Assembly: GCF_024734665.1 (NCBI RefSeq)
Contig: NZ_CP102931.1
Span: 4,958,001 to 5,022,000 of the forward strand
Reading direction: 5' to 3'
Length of the DNA stretch: 64,000 nt
Origin: Variovorax paradoxus
Lineage (GTDB): Bacteria > Pseudomonadota > Gammaproteobacteria > Burkholderiales > Burkholderiaceae_C
Positions 36,643 through 46,412 of this stretch are shown in pieces; the first letter of the stretch is position 1, and every line of letters starts with the position of its first letter. A program made the position numbers and the translations under genes. The notes under the pieces were generated by a model. The model was not told the DNA's origin. It saw only the letters and a list, made by a program, of their open reading frames with translations, and did no database searches.

Positions 36643-37779
36643 ATGAGGTCCGCCATTCAACTGCGCATCGGCATCACTATCGGCCTCCACCACGAGGCCG
36701 AAACCCTCTGGAACAACGGCATCAAGCAGAACGCCGTGTTCCTGGCGGAAGCGCTGAAGCACTGCCCGGACGTGGCCTCGGTGGTACTGGTCAACACCAC
36801 GGCGATCCCGATCACCCCGGCCCTGCCCTGGGACCAGACACGCTGGCCCACCGTGACCTTCGAGGCAGCCAAGGACAGCGTGGACGTGCTGATCGAGCTC
36901 GGCGGCCAGATTGACGCGGCGCAGACCGACTACCTGAAGCAGCGTGGCGCGCGGCTGGTGTCTTATTGCTGCGGCTTCGAATACGTGCACGCCATGGAGT
37001 CGATGCTGTTCAACAAGCCGCTCTGGGGACAGAACCTGTTCGTGAACCAGCGTTATGACGACATCTGGATGGTTCCGCAGGTGGCGAACATCAGCCAGCC
37101 GTACTTCGAGGTGCTGCGCCGGGCCGAGGCGCGCCCCGTGCCTTTCGTGTGGAGCCCGGTGTTTTTGGACGAACGCACGCGCGGCCTGCCCGATGCCGGC
37201 GTCTACCAGCCGCACGCCGGGCCGCGCCGCCTCAGCGTGATGGAGCCGAACATCAACGTGGTGAAGTTCTGCCTCTACCCGGTTTTGATCGCGGAATTGG
37301 CCTACCGCGCGCGGCCCGAAGCCATCGCGCTGCTGCAGGTCACCAATGCCGAGCGGCTGGCCAAAGAGAACATGGAGTTCATCACACTGATGAACCAGCT
37401 CGACCTGGTGCGAGAGCACAAGGCGGTCTTCCTGGGCCGACATGAAACGCCCGTGTTCCTCGCACAGAACACCGACATCATGGTCTCGCACCAGTGGGAG
37501 AACCCGCTCAACTACTTCTACCTCGAGACCTGCTGGCAGGGCTATCCGCTGGTGCACAACGCGCACCTGTGCGCGGACCTCGGCTACTACTACCAGGGCA
37601 ACGACGTGGCCGGCGGCAGCGCCCGGGTGCTCGAAGCCATCGACACCCATGATGCGCAGGCAGCCGCCTATCGCAAGCGCCAGCGCAGCCTGATCGACCG
37701 CTACCTCCCCGGCAACGCCGAGGCCACCGAGGTCTACAACAACCTGCTGCTCGGCCTGATGCAGCGCCCCGCCCAATAG
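36643..37779 (+). CDS. DUF2827 protein, glycosyltransferase-like (copy 3)
   Basis: 378 residues; homologous to copies 1 and 2: RIGITIGLHHEAETLWNNGI, MEPNINVVKFCLYPVLI, SHQWENPLNYFYLETCWQGY, PLVHNAHLCADLGYYYQGND. The conserved W/N/Y block near 280 and the PLVHN segment are shared by all three. It is on the far side of the adhesin and transcribed away from it. The ATG has no recognisable Shine-Dalgarno, and the upstream DNA is AT-rich. Followed 21 nt later by the DxD glycosyltransferase-like gene. Confidence 0.85.
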   Translation: MRSAIQLRIGITIGLHHEAETLWNNGIKQNAVFLAEALKHCPDVASVVLVNTTAIPITPALPWDQTRWPTVTFEAAKDSVDVLIELGGQIDAAQTDYLKQRGARLVSYCCGFEYVHAMESMLFNKPLWGQNLFVNQRYDDIWMVPQVANISQPYFEVLRRAEARPVPFVWSPVFLDERTRGLPDAGVYQPHAGPRRLSVMEPNINVVKFCLYPVLIAELAYRARPEAIALLQVTNAERLAKENMEFITLMNQLDLVREHKAVFLGRHETPVFLAQNTDIMVSHQWENPLNYFYLETCWQGYPLVHNAHLCADLGYYYQGNDVAGGSARVLEAIDTHDAQAAAYRKRQRSLIDRYLPGNAEATEVYNNLLLGLMQRPAQ

Positions 37780-37800
37780 ACAGGCACACGGAGCCCCGAA

Positions 37801-38661
37801 ATGCTTGACCCGTCCGAACTCCAGCAGTTCTTTCCCGTGGTCGTGACACCGAGTCACGACGGCAAGTTCTTCCAGAACTACGTCGCCTCGATGCTGAACT
37901 TCACTGTCCAGGCCGAGCGCGCCGGCATGCGAATGCAAGTGCTGATGCACCAGGGAGAGAGCCTGGTGACGCGCGCGCGAAACAACTGCGTGGCCCAGTT
38001 CCTCGCCAATCCGCAATGGACCCACCTGTTCTGGATCGACGCGGACATCGGCTTCTCGGCGCAGGCGGCCTTCCGGCTGCTGCTGTCGGGCTACGACATC
38101 GCGGCCGGCGTCTACCCGTTGAAGCGGGAGAACTGGCCCGATGGCGGCGTGGCCGCGGGCACGACGCAGCAGCAGTTCGAGGCCACCTTCACCCGCTACA
38201 CGGTCAACGCCAAGGCTTCGGAGACCACTTCACAGGTCGAACTCAAGATCCAGCCCGACGGCTTCATGGAGATGACCGAGGCGCCGACCGGCTTCATGGT
38301 GATCAAGCGCGCCGTGTTCGAGCGGCTCATGTCGAGCTACCCCGATCTCGCCTACGTGCCCGACAGCATCGGCGAGGCCGACCTGGGCCTGCACTACCGC
38401 TTCTTCGACGTGATGGTCGACCCGCAGACGCGCCGCTATCTCTCGGAAGACTACGGCTTCTGCCGCCTGTGGTCAGGGCTGGGCGAGTCGATCTACATCG
38501 ACGCCAACTCCAACCTGACGCACCAGGGCGCCAAGCTGTACCGCGGCGACTTCGCCAACTCGTTGCTGACCTCCCTGCCCCATGCAGTGGGCGGCCCGGT
38601 CGGCGCAAAGATGGTGCTCACGGGCCAGGAGTACCTGCAGCCCAACGCACCGTCGCTTTAA
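37801..38661 (+). CDS. Glycosyltransferase-like protein with DxD motif
   Basis: 286 residues. FFPVVVTPSHDGKFFQNYV, HQGESLVTRARNNCVAQFL and especially HLFWIDADIGFSAQAAFRLL (DxD-type metal/nucleotide-sugar motif, residue 80 region) match GT-A/Anp1-like glycosyltransferases. The later part (RYLSEDYGFCRLW) fits an acceptor-side loop. No signal peptide. Co-directional with DUF2827 copy 3 (21-nt gap) and ending at a bidirectional terminator. Inferred to act with the DUF2827 proteins on a surface glycoconjugate or on the adhesin itself. Confidence 0.78.
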   Translation: MLDPSELQQFFPVVVTPSHDGKFFQNYVASMLNFTVQAERAGMRMQVLMHQGESLVTRARNNCVAQFLANPQWTHLFWIDADIGFSAQAAFRLLLSGYDIAAGVYPLKRENWPDGGVAAGTTQQQFEATFTRYTVNAKASETTSQVELKIQPDGFMEMTEAPTGFMVIKRAVFERLMSSYPDLAYVPDSIGEADLGLHYRFFDVMVDPQTRRYLSEDYGFCRLWSGLGESIYIDANSNLTHQGAKLYRGDFANSLLTSLPHAVGGPVGAKMVLTGQEYLQPNAPSL

Positions 38662-38685
38662 GCTGAACGAAGGCGCATCGCCCAC

Positions 38686-38715
38686 AAAAAAGCCCCGCCG
38701 AAGCGAGGCTTTTTT
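38686..38715. terminator. Bidirectional terminator between the GT-like gene and acnB
   Basis: AAAAAGCC and GGCTTTTT enclose CGC-CGAA-GCG, with A and T runs on both sides, so it can stop the rightward glycosyltransferase message and the leftward acnB message. Confidence 0.8.
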
Positions 38716-38736
38716 ATTGGAGCGATCCGAAGAAGA

Positions 38737-41322
38737 TCAGGCCGCGACCGAATCCGCCACGCCCTTGTAATCCTCGATCTTGTCGAAGTTCAGGTACTGG
38801 TAGATCTGCGCGCTGGACGCATCGAGCACGCCAGTGGCGGCCATGTACTCCTCGCGGGTCGGGATGCGACCCAGGCGCGAGCAGATGGCGGCCAGCTCGG
38901 CCGAGCCGAGGTACACGTTGGTGTTCTTGCCCAGGCGGTTGGGGAAGTTGCGGGTGCTGGTCGACATTACCGTCGCACCTTCGCGCACTTGCGCCTGGTT
39001 GCCCATGCACAGCGAGCAGCCCGGCATTTCGGTGCGGGCACCGGCATTGCCGAACACGCCGTAGTGGCCTTCCTCGGTGAGCTGCTGCGCGTCCATCTTG
39101 GTGGGCGGCGCGATCCACAGCTTGACCGGGATGTCGCGCTTGCCTTCGAGCAGCTTCGATGCGGCGCGGAAGTGGCCGATGTTGGTCATGCACGAGCCGA
39201 TGAACACTTCGTCGATCACGGCGCCGGCCACGTCGCTGAGCGTCTTCACGTCATCGGGGTCGTTCGGGCAGGCCACGATGGGTTCGTGGATTTCGGCCAG
39301 GTCGATCTCGATCACGGCGGCGTAGTCAGCGTCGGCATCGCCCTTGAGCAGTTGCGGGTCCGCAAGCCAGGCTTCCTGCGCGGCGATGCGGCGTGCCAGC
39401 GTGCGGGCATCTGCATAGCCTTCGGCAATCATCCACTTCATCAGCGTGATGTTGCTGTTGATGTACTCGATGATCGGTTCCTTGTTCAGGTGCACCGTGC
39501 AGCCGGCGGCCGAACGTTCGGCCGAGGCGTCGCTCAGCTCGAAGGCTTGCTCCACCTTCAGGTCGGGCAGGCCTTCGATTTCGAGGATGCGGCCCGAGAA
39601 GATGTTCTTCTTGCCCTTCTTCTCGACCGTCAGCAGGCCGGACTTGATGGCGTACAGCGGAATGGCGTTGACCAGGTCACGCAGCGTCACGCCGGGTTGC
39701 ATCTTGCCCTTGAAGCGCACGAGCACCGATTCGGGCATGTCCAGCGGCATCACGCCGGTGGCGGCAGCAAAGGCCACGAGGCCCGAGCCCGCGGGGAAGC
39801 TGATGCCGATGGGGAAGCGGGTGTGGCTGTCGCCGCCCGTGCCCACGGTGTCGGGCGTCAGCAGGCGGTTGAGCCAGGAATGGATCACGCCGTCGCCAGG
39901 GCGCAGCGACACGCCGCCGCGGTTGGCCATGAACTCGGGCAGCTCGTGGTGCATCTTGACGTCGACCTTCTTGGGGTACGCCGCCGTGTGGCAGAACGAC
40001 TGCATCACGAGGTCGGCCGAGAAGCCCAGGCAAGCCAGGTCCTTCAGCTCGTCGCGCGTCATCGGGCCGGTGGTGTCCTGCGAGCCGACCGAGGTCATCT
40101 TGGGTTCGCAGTACGTGCCCGGGCGAACGCCCTGGCCTTCAGGCAGGCCGCAGGCGCGGCCGACCATCTTCTGTGCGAGCGAGAAGCCCTTCTTGGTGTC
40201 GACCGGGCTTTGCGGCAGGCGGAACAGCGTCGAAACGGGCAGGCCCAGCGCCTCACGCGCCTTGGCCGTGAGGCCGCGGCCGATGATCAGCGGAATGCGG
40301 CCACCCGCGCGCACTTCGTCGAACAGCACGTCGCTCTTGACCTGGAACTCGGCGATGACCTTGCCGTCCTTCAGCGCCTTGCCTTCATAGGGACGCAGCT
40401 CGACCACGTCGCCCATGTTCATTTGCGCCACGTCGAGTTCGATCGGCAGCGCGCCCGAGTCTTCCATGGTGTTGTAGAAGATGGGAGCGATCTTGCCGCC
40501 GAGGCAGACGCCGCCGAAACGCTTGTTCGGCACGAAGGGAATGTCTTCGCCGGTGAACCAGAGCACCGAGTTGGTGGCGCTCTTGCGCGACGAACCCGTG
40601 CCGACCACGTCGCCGGCATAGGCCACGAGGTGGCCGCGCGCGCGCAGGTCTTCGATGAACTTCACCGGGCCGCGCTTGCCGTCTTCCTCGGGCACGATGC
40701 CTGGGCGCGCGTTCTTGTGCATCGCGAGCGCGTGCATCGGAATGTCGGGACGGGTCGTCGCGTCGGGCGCGGGCGACAGGTCGTCGGTGTTGATTTCGCC
40801 AGCCACCTTGAAGATGCTGACGGTGATGCTTTCGGGCACTTCGGGGCGGCTGGTGAACCACTCGGCGTCGGCCCAGCTTTGCAGCACGCCCTTGGCGTTG
40901 GCGTTGCCCTTGTCGGCCTTTTCCTTGACGTCGTGGAACTGGTCGAACATCAGCAGGGTTTTCTTCAGGCCTTCTGCTGCCGTGCTGCCTACTTCGGCGT
41001 CGTCGAGCAGGTCGATCATGGGGCTGATGTTGTAGCCGCCGAGCATGGTGCCGAGCAGTTCGGTCGCGCGGGCGCGCGAAATGAACTCGCTCTTCTCGGT
41101 GCCGTGGGCCACGGCCGCGAGGTAGCTCGCCTTGACCTTGGCGGCGTCATCGACGCCGGCGGGCACGCGAAAGGTGAGCAGGTCGAGCAGGAAGGCGCCG
41201 TCCTTGGCATTCGCGCTCTTGAGGAGCTCGATTGCTTCAGAGGTCTGCTTCGCGCTCAAGGGCAGCGGCGGGATACCGAGCGCGGCGCGTTCGGCAACAT
41301 GGTCAACGTAGGCTTGCAACAT
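38737..41322 (-). CDS. acnB: Aconitate hydratase B
   Basis: 861 residues from the ATG at 41322 ([16 protein letters not shown]). An N-terminal HEAT-like helical domain typical of AcnB precedes the swivel ([17 protein letters not shown]), and the Fe-S ligands occur in [10 protein letters not shown] and [11 protein letters not shown] near the C-terminus. Citrate-isocitrate isomerase, usually the main housekeeping aconitase. First listed member of the TCA cluster to its right; read leftward, with the terminator at 38686-38715. Confidence 0.97.
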   Translation of the reverse strand: MLQAYVDHVAERAALGIPPLPLSAKQTSEAIELLKSANAKDGAFLLDLLTFRVPAGVDDAAKVKASYLAAVAHGTEKSEFISRARATELLGTMLGGYNISPMIDLLDDAEVGSTAAEGLKKTLLMFDQFHDVKEKADKGNANAKGVLQSWADAEWFTSRPEVPESITVSIFKVAGEINTDDLSPAPDATTRPDIPMHALAMHKNARPGIVPEEDGKRGPVKFIEDLRARGHLVAYAGDVVGTGSSRKSATNSVLWFTGEDIPFVPNKRFGGVCLGGKIAPIFYNTMEDSGALPIELDVAQMNMGDVVELRPYEGKALKDGKVIAEFQVKSDVLFDEVRAGGRIPLIIGRGLTAKAREALGLPVSTLFRLPQSPVDTKKGFSLAQKMVGRACGLPEGQGVRPGTYCEPKMTSVGSQDTTGPMTRDELKDLACLGFSADLVMQSFCHTAAYPKKVDVKMHHELPEFMANRGGVSLRPGDGVIHSWLNRLLTPDTVGTGGDSHTRFPIGISFPAGSGLVAFAAATGVMPLDMPESVLVRFKGKMQPGVTLRDLVNAIPLYAIKSGLLTVEKKGKKNIFSGRILEIEGLPDLKVEQAFELSDASAERSAAGCTVHLNKEPIIEYINSNITLMKWMIAEGYADARTLARRIAAQEAWLADPQLLKGDADADYAAVIEIDLAEIHEPIVACPNDPDDVKTLSDVAGAVIDEVFIGSCMTNIGHFRAASKLLEGKRDIPVKLWIAPPTKMDAQQLTEEGHYGVFGNAGARTEMPGCSLCMGNQAQVREGATVMSTSTRNFPNRLGKNTNVYLGSAELAAICSRLGRIPTREEYMAATGVLDASSAQIYQYLNFDKIEDYKGVADSVAA

Positions 41323-41398
41323 CTTCTTTTCTCCGGAAACTGAGCTGGCGGGCGTGCAGTACGGCAAGCAAGAGCCGCGCCGCACGCCGTTTCGTTAC

Positions 41399-41956
41399 TT
41401 ACTTCTTTTCGCCGTCGGCGCCTTCGAACAGGGCCTTCGGCGGGTTCTTCTTCATTTCTGCGGCAAATGCGACCTGGGCGTCGGTCTGGCATTCATCGGC
41501 AATGCGCAGGCCGGCCTTCTGGTTCATCAGCATCGACTTGTTGCCGAGCTGGAGCCACATGGCGCCGGCACGCGGGTCTTCGAGGCGGATGGCGCCGGTG
41601 CGGCTTTCGACCGGGTGCATGCGGTACTTCAGGCCCTTGGTGGTGACGGTGAAGAAACCGGGCTTCTTTTCGTCGGGCGTGACGGTCACGTCGGCGCCGA
41701 GTTCGCACTGGGCGCGGCCGATCGACACGCGCTGGGCAACGGCCAGGTCAGCGTCGGTGAGCACGACGTTGGTGTCGTCAGCGATCGGCGTGACTTCCTC
41801 GACAGCCTTGGCCGCCTTGCGGGTGACCTGGCGCTTGGGAGGCGTCTTCTTGGCTTCGGCCTTTGCCGCAGGCTTGGCCGCGGGCTTGGCGTCCTGCGCG
41901 ACTGCTGCAAGCGGCAGGGCCAGGGCGACGGCGGCGATCAGGGCAATTTTCTTCAT
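41399..41956 (-). CDS. Predicted periplasmic protein, unknown
   Basis: 185 residues with a signal peptide (MKKIALIAAVALALPLAAVA, cleaved before QDAKP), then an Ala/Lys/Pro-rich linker, then a compact domain with two Cys (AQCELGAD and ADECQTDA). No family recognised. Sits between acnB and the CitE-like gene with 34 nt to the latter, all leftward, so co-transcription is likely. Confidence 0.78.
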   Translation of the reverse strand: MKKIALIAAVALALPLAAVAQDAKPAAKPAAKAEAKKTPPKRQVTRKAAKAVEEVTPIADDTNVVLTDADLAVAQRVSIGRAQCELGADVTVTPDEKKPGFFTVTTKGLKYRMHPVESRTGAIRLEDPRAGAMWLQLGNKSMLMNQKAGLRIADECQTDAQVAFAAEMKKNPPKALFEGADGEKK

Positions 41957-41990
41957 GTGTGGGTTTCCTTGAGGCTGGATTCAGAGAGTT

Positions 41991-42989
41991 TCAGGAGGCC
42001 GCGAGCGCAAACCAGGCTTTCGCCTCGGGGGGCAACGCGCGCCCTGTTGCGTGGGCGCGCGTCAAGACCTGCCAAAAGTGGCGGTAGCTCGCGCGGTCGT
42101 GCAATGTGCCATCAATTTGTGTCGGAGCCCAATCGGCAAGCGCCGCTTTTGCAATGATTTGTGTGGCAACCTGAATCTGCGCCTCGTCGGGCGCAAAGGC
42201 CTCGAGGATGGGGCGGATCTGGTTCGGATGGATGCTCCACATGCGCGTGTAGCCGAATTCGGTGGCCGCCTTGCGGGCCGCCGTGCGCATGGCATCGGTG
42301 TTGCTGAACTCGGTGACCACGCAATGCGAAGGCACCTTGCCGTAGGCATGCGCGGCCGATGCGATGGCCAGCTTGGCGCGCACCACCAGCGGGTGGCTGA
42401 ACTGCCCTGTCGCGCCCATGCCATCGGCGGGGATCGCACCAGCGTGGGCCGAGACGAAATCCATCAGGCCGAAGCTCAGCGACTGCACGCGCGGATGGGC
42501 AGCAATCTCGAAGGCGTTGTGCACGGCGAGCGGCGACTCGATCAGCACGTGCAGCGGCAATGCATCGGCATCGGCCGCCTCGAGCGCCGCGACAGCCTGC
42601 AACACATCGGCCACCGACTCGACCTTCGGCACCATCAGGTGGCTCAGGCGCTGGGCGGCACGGCCGGCGATGGTGATCACGTCGCCGGCAAAGGCGGGAT
42701 GGTCGACGGGATGCACGCGCACGCCGACGCGCATGCCGGGCCTGGCGGCCAGCGCCAGTTCGGTGACGAGCGCGGCATGCTCGGCTTCGCCGCCCACCGG
42801 GGCGCCGTCTTCGCAATCGAGGGTAACGTCGAACACGCAGGCGCCGAACTCCTCGGCCATCTCGGCCTGGAGCGCGAGACTCTTCTTCATGCGCGCCTCG
42901 ACGCCGCTGTAGTGGTCGCACACGGGCAGCGTCACGGCGCCGGCTTGTGCGCCGAGCAGTACTTCAGCGGGATGAACCGTCTTCGTCAT
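41991..42989 (-). CDS. CoA ester lyase, HpcH/HpaI (CitE-like) family
   Basis: 332 residues from the ATG at 42989, which overlaps the stop of the upstream tam gene (ATGA). TIM-barrel CitE/malyl-CoA lyase features: FDVTLDCEDGAPVGGEAEHA (acidic Mg ligands), RVGVRVHPVDHP, LMVPKVESVADV, LPLHVLIESPLAV. Members cleave malyl-, citramalyl- or related CoA esters. Placement among aconitase, mdh and citrate synthase suggests C4-C5 acid metabolism (glyoxylate or itaconate/citramalate routes); the exact substrate is open. Confidence 0.85.
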   Translation of the reverse strand: MTKTVHPAEVLLGAQAGAVTLPVCDHYSGVEARMKKSLALQAEMAEEFGACVFDVTLDCEDGAPVGGEAEHAALVTELALAARPGMRVGVRVHPVDHPAFAGDVITIAGRAAQRLSHLMVPKVESVADVLQAVAALEAADADALPLHVLIESPLAVHNAFEIAAHPRVQSLSFGLMDFVSAHAGAIPADGMGATGQFSHPLVVRAKLAIASAAHAYGKVPSHCVVTEFSNTDAMRTAARKAATEFGYTRMWSIHPNQIRPILEAFAPDEAQIQVATQIIAKAALADWAPTQIDGTLHDRASYRHFWQVLTRAHATGRALPPEAKAWFALAAS

Positions 42990-43771
42990 GCCTTTTTCTG
43001 CGCCACGATGAACATGCGCGGGAAGGCGAGCAGCCGCTTGCCGTCGGTGCGCACCGCATAGGCTTCGTTCACGCGACGTTCGTACTCGGCGAGATAGCTC
43101 GCCTGCAGGTCCGGCGGCAGGCGGTCGACGAAGGGTTTCAGCCCCGTGCCGCGCACCCATTCGACGATGGCGGCGGCATCGGCCATGCGGTGCTGGTAGA
43201 TCGTGTGCCAGACATCGACATGCACCGCACGTGGCGCCAGCAGGTCGTAGTAGCCGCCGAGGTCGAGCAGCAGGGTGCGCAGCTTGTCGGCGTCGCCGAT
43301 GCGTTCGGCCCACGGTGCTTCAGCGGCCACCGCACGCATCAGGCGATGCGTGGGCTCCTGGCGGTTGTCGGGCATCTGGATGGCGAGCACGCCACCCGGG
43401 GCCAGCGCATCGAACAGGCGCGGGATCAGCTTTTCGTGATCGGGCACCCACTGCAGGGACGCGTTGGCATAAATGAGGTCGGGCGCTTCTTCTTGGGATT
43501 GCGGCGCCCAGGTCGCAATGTCGCTCAACTCGAAGCGCGCCTGCGGCAGGCGCTCGCGCGCGCTGACAAGCATGGCTTCGGAGTTGTCGGTTCCGAGGAC
43601 TTGCGCCTTCGGGAACCGGTTGACCAGCAGCTCGGTGGAGTTGCCCGGTCCGCACCCGAGGTCGACCACGCGGGCGGCCTCGGTCAGTGGCACCCGCGCC
43701 AGGAGCTCCTGTGCGGGTCGGGTGCGCTCGTCCTCGTAGCGACGGTAGAGCGCGGGGTTCCAGTCGAGCAT
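42986..43771 (-). CDS. tam: Trans-aconitate 2-methyltransferase
   Basis: 261 residues, a class I SAM methyltransferase with motif I VVDLGCGPGNSTELL, preceded by the Tam-specific MLDWNPALYRRYEDERTRPA. It methylates trans-aconitate, which arises spontaneously from cis-aconitate and inhibits aconitase. Its place in the same leftward unit as acnB and mdh fits that detoxifying role. Confidence 0.93.
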   Translation of the reverse strand: MLDWNPALYRRYEDERTRPAQELLARVPLTEAARVVDLGCGPGNSTELLVNRFPKAQVLGTDNSEAMLVSARERLPQARFELSDIATWAPQSQEEAPDLIYANASLQWVPDHEKLIPRLFDALAPGGVLAIQMPDNRQEPTHRLMRAVAAEAPWAERIGDADKLRTLLLDLGGYYDLLAPRAVHVDVWHTIYQHRMADAAAIVEWVRGTGLKPFVDRLPPDLQASYLAEYERRVNEAYAVRTDGKRLLAFPRMFIVAQKKA

Positions 43772-43786
43772 GCTGGCTGGCCGTGC

Positions 43787-44773
43787 TTAGAGCAGGTGAG
43801 CGACGCCGGCGCGCTCGCCTTCCAGTTCTTCCAGGGTCTTGTTGATGCGTTCCTGGCTGAATGCATCGATCTCGAGGCCTTCGACCAGCTTGTATTCACC
43901 GTTTTCGCAGGTAACGGGGAAGCCGAACATCACGTCCTTCGGAATGCCGTACTGGCCGTCCGACGGAATGCCCATGGTGACCCACTTGCCGTTGGTGCCC
44001 AGGGCCCAGTCGCGCATGTGGTCGATGGCGGCGTTGGCAGCCGAGGCAGCCGACGACAGGCCGCGTGCTTCGATGATGGCCGCGCCGCGCTTGCCGACGG
44101 TCGGCAGGAAGGTGTTGGCGTTCCATTCCTGGTCGTTGATCATCTTGGCGACGCTTTCGCCGTTGATGGTGGCGAAGCGGTAGTCGGCGTACATCGTGGG
44201 CGAGTGGTTGCCCCAGACGGTGAGCTTCTCGATGTCGGCCACGGCCTTGCCGGTCTTGGCAGCGATCTGGCTGGCAGCACGGTTGTGGTCCAGGCGCAGC
44301 ATGGCGGTGAAGTTCTTGCGCGGCAGGTCGGGGGCGCTCTTCATGGCGATGTAGGCGTTGGTGTTGGCCGGGTTGCCGACCACCAGCACCTTGACGTTGC
44401 GGCTGGCGACGGCGTTGAGGGCCTTGCCTTGCGCGGTGAAGATGGCGCCGTTGACGGCCAGCAGCTCGGCACGTTCCATGCCGGGACCGCGGGGACGCGA
44501 ACCGACGAGCAGCGCGTAGTCGGCGTCCTTGAAGGCGGTCATCGGGTCGCCGTGGGCTTCCATGCCGGCCAGTAGCGGGAAGGCGCAGTCGTCGAGTTCC
44601 ATCATCACGCCCTTGAGCGCCTTCTGGGCCTTCTCGTCGGGGATTTCGAGCAGTTGCAGGATGACCGGCTGGTCTTTGCCGAGCATTTCACCGGAGGCGA
44701 TACGGAACAACAGGGCGTAACCGATTTGACCGGCGGCACCGGTGACGGCAACGCGGACGGGCTTTTTGCTCAT
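43787..44773 (-). CDS. mdh: Malate dehydrogenase
   Basis: 328 residues. NAD-binding [20 protein letters not shown] at the start, [12 protein letters not shown], and the catalytic His in [14 protein letters not shown]; the length and motifs fit the cytosolic-type MDH of betaproteobacteria. Converts malate to oxaloacetate. Divergent from the GntR regulator, with the palindrome TCTTATATAAGA between them. First gene of the leftward mdh-tam-citE-like-...-acnB series. Confidence 0.97.
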   Translation of the reverse strand: MSKKPVRVAVTGAAGQIGYALLFRIASGEMLGKDQPVILQLLEIPDEKAQKALKGVMMELDDCAFPLLAGMEAHGDPMTAFKDADYALLVGSRPRGPGMERAELLAVNGAIFTAQGKALNAVASRNVKVLVVGNPANTNAYIAMKSAPDLPRKNFTAMLRLDHNRAASQIAAKTGKAVADIEKLTVWGNHSPTMYADYRFATINGESVAKMINDQEWNANTFLPTVGKRGAAIIEARGLSSAASAANAAIDHMRDWALGTNGKWVTMGIPSDGQYGIPKDVMFGFPVTCENGEYKLVEGLEIDAFSQERINKTLEELEGERAGVAHLL

Positions 44774-44872
44774 GGGAAGACTCCAGAAGGTAATGAAACG
44801 GTGTCGGCGCTCTCGTGGGGCGCCAGGGGTTCTGCGGGCTGGGAATACTTCCCGCAGCGCGAGACCGGCCGC

Positions 44873-44878
44873 ATTTTA
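44873..44878 (-). promoter_or_regulatory. Candidate -10 of mdh
   Basis: Minus-strand TAAAAT about 100 nt before the mdh start. No good -35 is seen at 17-18 nt; that place borders the palindrome at 44906-44917, so the promoter may be activator-dependent or operator-controlled. Confidence 0.3.
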
Positions 44879-44898
44879 AGCCGATTCAATGAGCCTCG

Positions 44899-44917
44899 TC
44901 TTATGTCTTATATAAGA
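44899..44917. promoter_or_regulatory. Candidate GntR operator between mdh and gntR
   Basis: A perfect 12-bp palindrome TCTTATATAAGA (44906-44917) preceded by another TCTTAT half (44899-44904). Position between divergent mdh and the regulator suggests control of both. Confidence 0.55.
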
Positions 44918-44957
44918 TATCCTCCGGGGGTCCGCCAAGGCGCACCCCACCGCTGCC

Positions 44958-45716
44958 ATGAACACGCCCACCACATTCGACGAGCCCGCGACGCCGTCCT
45001 TCAGTCCGCTCTACCAGCAGATCAAGACATTGATCCTGCAGAGCCTGCAGGCGGGCGAGTGGAAGCCTGGCGAACCCATCCCGAGCGAGATGGACCTGGC
45101 CGTGCGCTATCGCGTGAGCCAGGGCACGGTGCGCAAGGCCATCGACGAACTCTCGGCCGAAAACCTCGTGGTGCGCCGACAGGGCAAAGGCACCTTCGTC
45201 GCCACGCATGCCGAGCAGCATGTGCAGTACCGCTTCCTCAAGCTCGTGCCCGATGCGGGCGACCTGAGTACCGAGGGCCCCGCGGTGCGCACCATCGTCG
45301 ACTGCAAGCGCCTGCGCGCATCGGCCGACGTGGCGCGCGCGCTCGGCCTGCGCACGGGCGACGCGGTGCTGCAGGTGCGGCGCGTGCTCGCCTACGGCGG
45401 CGTGCCCACCATCCTCGAAGACCTCTGGCTGCCCGGCGCGCCCTTCAAGGGGCTCACCGCCGAACGGCTGCGCGCGTGGCCCGGCCCGATGTACGCGCTG
45501 TTCGAAACCGAGTTCGGCGTGCGCATGGTGCGCGCCGAAGAAAAAATTCGCGCCGTGCTGCCCGATGCCGAACAGGCCGCGCTGCTCGATGTGACGCTGC
45601 AGATGCCCCTGTTGAGCGTGGAACGGCTGGCGCACACCTACCATGACATGCCGATGGAGCTGCGCCGCGGGCTCTATCGCACCGACACGCACCACTACAG
45701 GAACCAGCTGGGCTGA
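44958..45716 (+). CDS. GntR family regulator (HutC-type, UTRA domain)
   Basis: 252 residues. N-terminal winged helix (LYQQIKTLILQSLQAGEWKP, SEMDLAVRYRVSQGTVRKAI, residues 12-75) and a UTRA ligand-binding domain (VRRVLAYGGVPTILEDLWLP, AEQAALLDVTLQMPLLSVER). UTRA domains sense small metabolites. It stands between mdh and sdhCDAB-gltA, a placement I recall as typical of Burkholderiales, so a TCA-cycle intermediate is the likely effector. Probably autoregulated through the palindrome 40 nt upstream. Confidence 0.92.
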   Translation: MNTPTTFDEPATPSFSPLYQQIKTLILQSLQAGEWKPGEPIPSEMDLAVRYRVSQGTVRKAIDELSAENLVVRRQGKGTFVATHAEQHVQYRFLKLVPDAGDLSTEGPAVRTIVDCKRLRASADVARALGLRTGDAVLQVRRVLAYGGVPTILEDLWLPGAPFKGLTAERLRAWPGPMYALFETEFGVRMVRAEEKIRAVLPDAEQAALLDVTLQMPLLSVERLAHTYHDMPMELRRGLYRTDTHHYRNQLG

Positions 45717-45952
45717 TCCCGATGCAGACGAAGGCCGAATACCGCCGCGCGGATGTGCGCATACAAGCTGCGCATTGCGCTACGAAGTCAATAGCATCCG
45801 ACTGCAACGGTGCGCCGACTCGTGCGTGTCCGCTGCCCGATGGTGCATTGCAATAGAATTTTGCGTTGTTTGCATTTCCGCAGAAGAAACAAAAGCGTTC
45901 GCTCTCAGAACAAGCCAACAAGTCACAAAAGCCACGAAAGCACTTCCCCCCA

Positions 45953-46399
45953 ATGACAGAGCTTGCAACTCCCCCCCGGCCTCCGCGTCGCGAATTCCGC
46001 AACATCAATGCCTTCACCGACCTCACGACCTACCGGCTGCCGCCGGCCGGCATCGTGTCGATCCTGCATCGCGTCAGCGGCGTGCTGATGTTCCTGCTGC
46101 TGCCGTTCATCATCTGGATGTTCGACACCTCGCTGTCTTCCGACTATTCGTTCGCCAAGTTCAAGGCCGCCTTCAACAGCGGCCTTGGTTTCGTTCCGGG
46201 GTGGTTCTTCAAGCTGGTCGCGCTCGCGCTCATCTGGGCCTACCTGCACCACTTCATCGCCGGCCTGCGGCATCTGTGGATGGACGTGAGCCACGCCGCC
46301 GTGACCAAGGAGTTCGGCCACACATCGGCCGTCGTCACGCTGGCACTGAGCATCCTGCTCACCGTGGTGCTCGGCGCCAAGCTGTTCGGCCTGTACTGA
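45953..46399 (+). CDS. sdhC: Succinate dehydrogenase cytochrome b subunit
   Basis: 148 residues from the ATG at 45953. Conserved RPPRREFRNINAFTDLTTYR-like N-terminus, SILHRVSGVLMFLLLPF (Ser/Arg near the quinone site) and haem His in HHFIAGLRHLWMD; three transmembrane helices. First gene of sdhCDAB. The 236 nt between gntR and sdhC hold the operon promoter; I cannot pick it with confidence. Confidence 0.93.
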   Translation: MTELATPPRPPRREFRNINAFTDLTTYRLPPAGIVSILHRVSGVLMFLLLPFIIWMFDTSLSSDYSFAKFKAAFNSGLGFVPGWFFKLVALALIWAYLHHFIAGLRHLWMDVSHAAVTKEFGHTSAVVTLALSILLTVVLGAKLFGLY

Positions 46400-46412
46400 G
46401 AAGGAGCCAACC

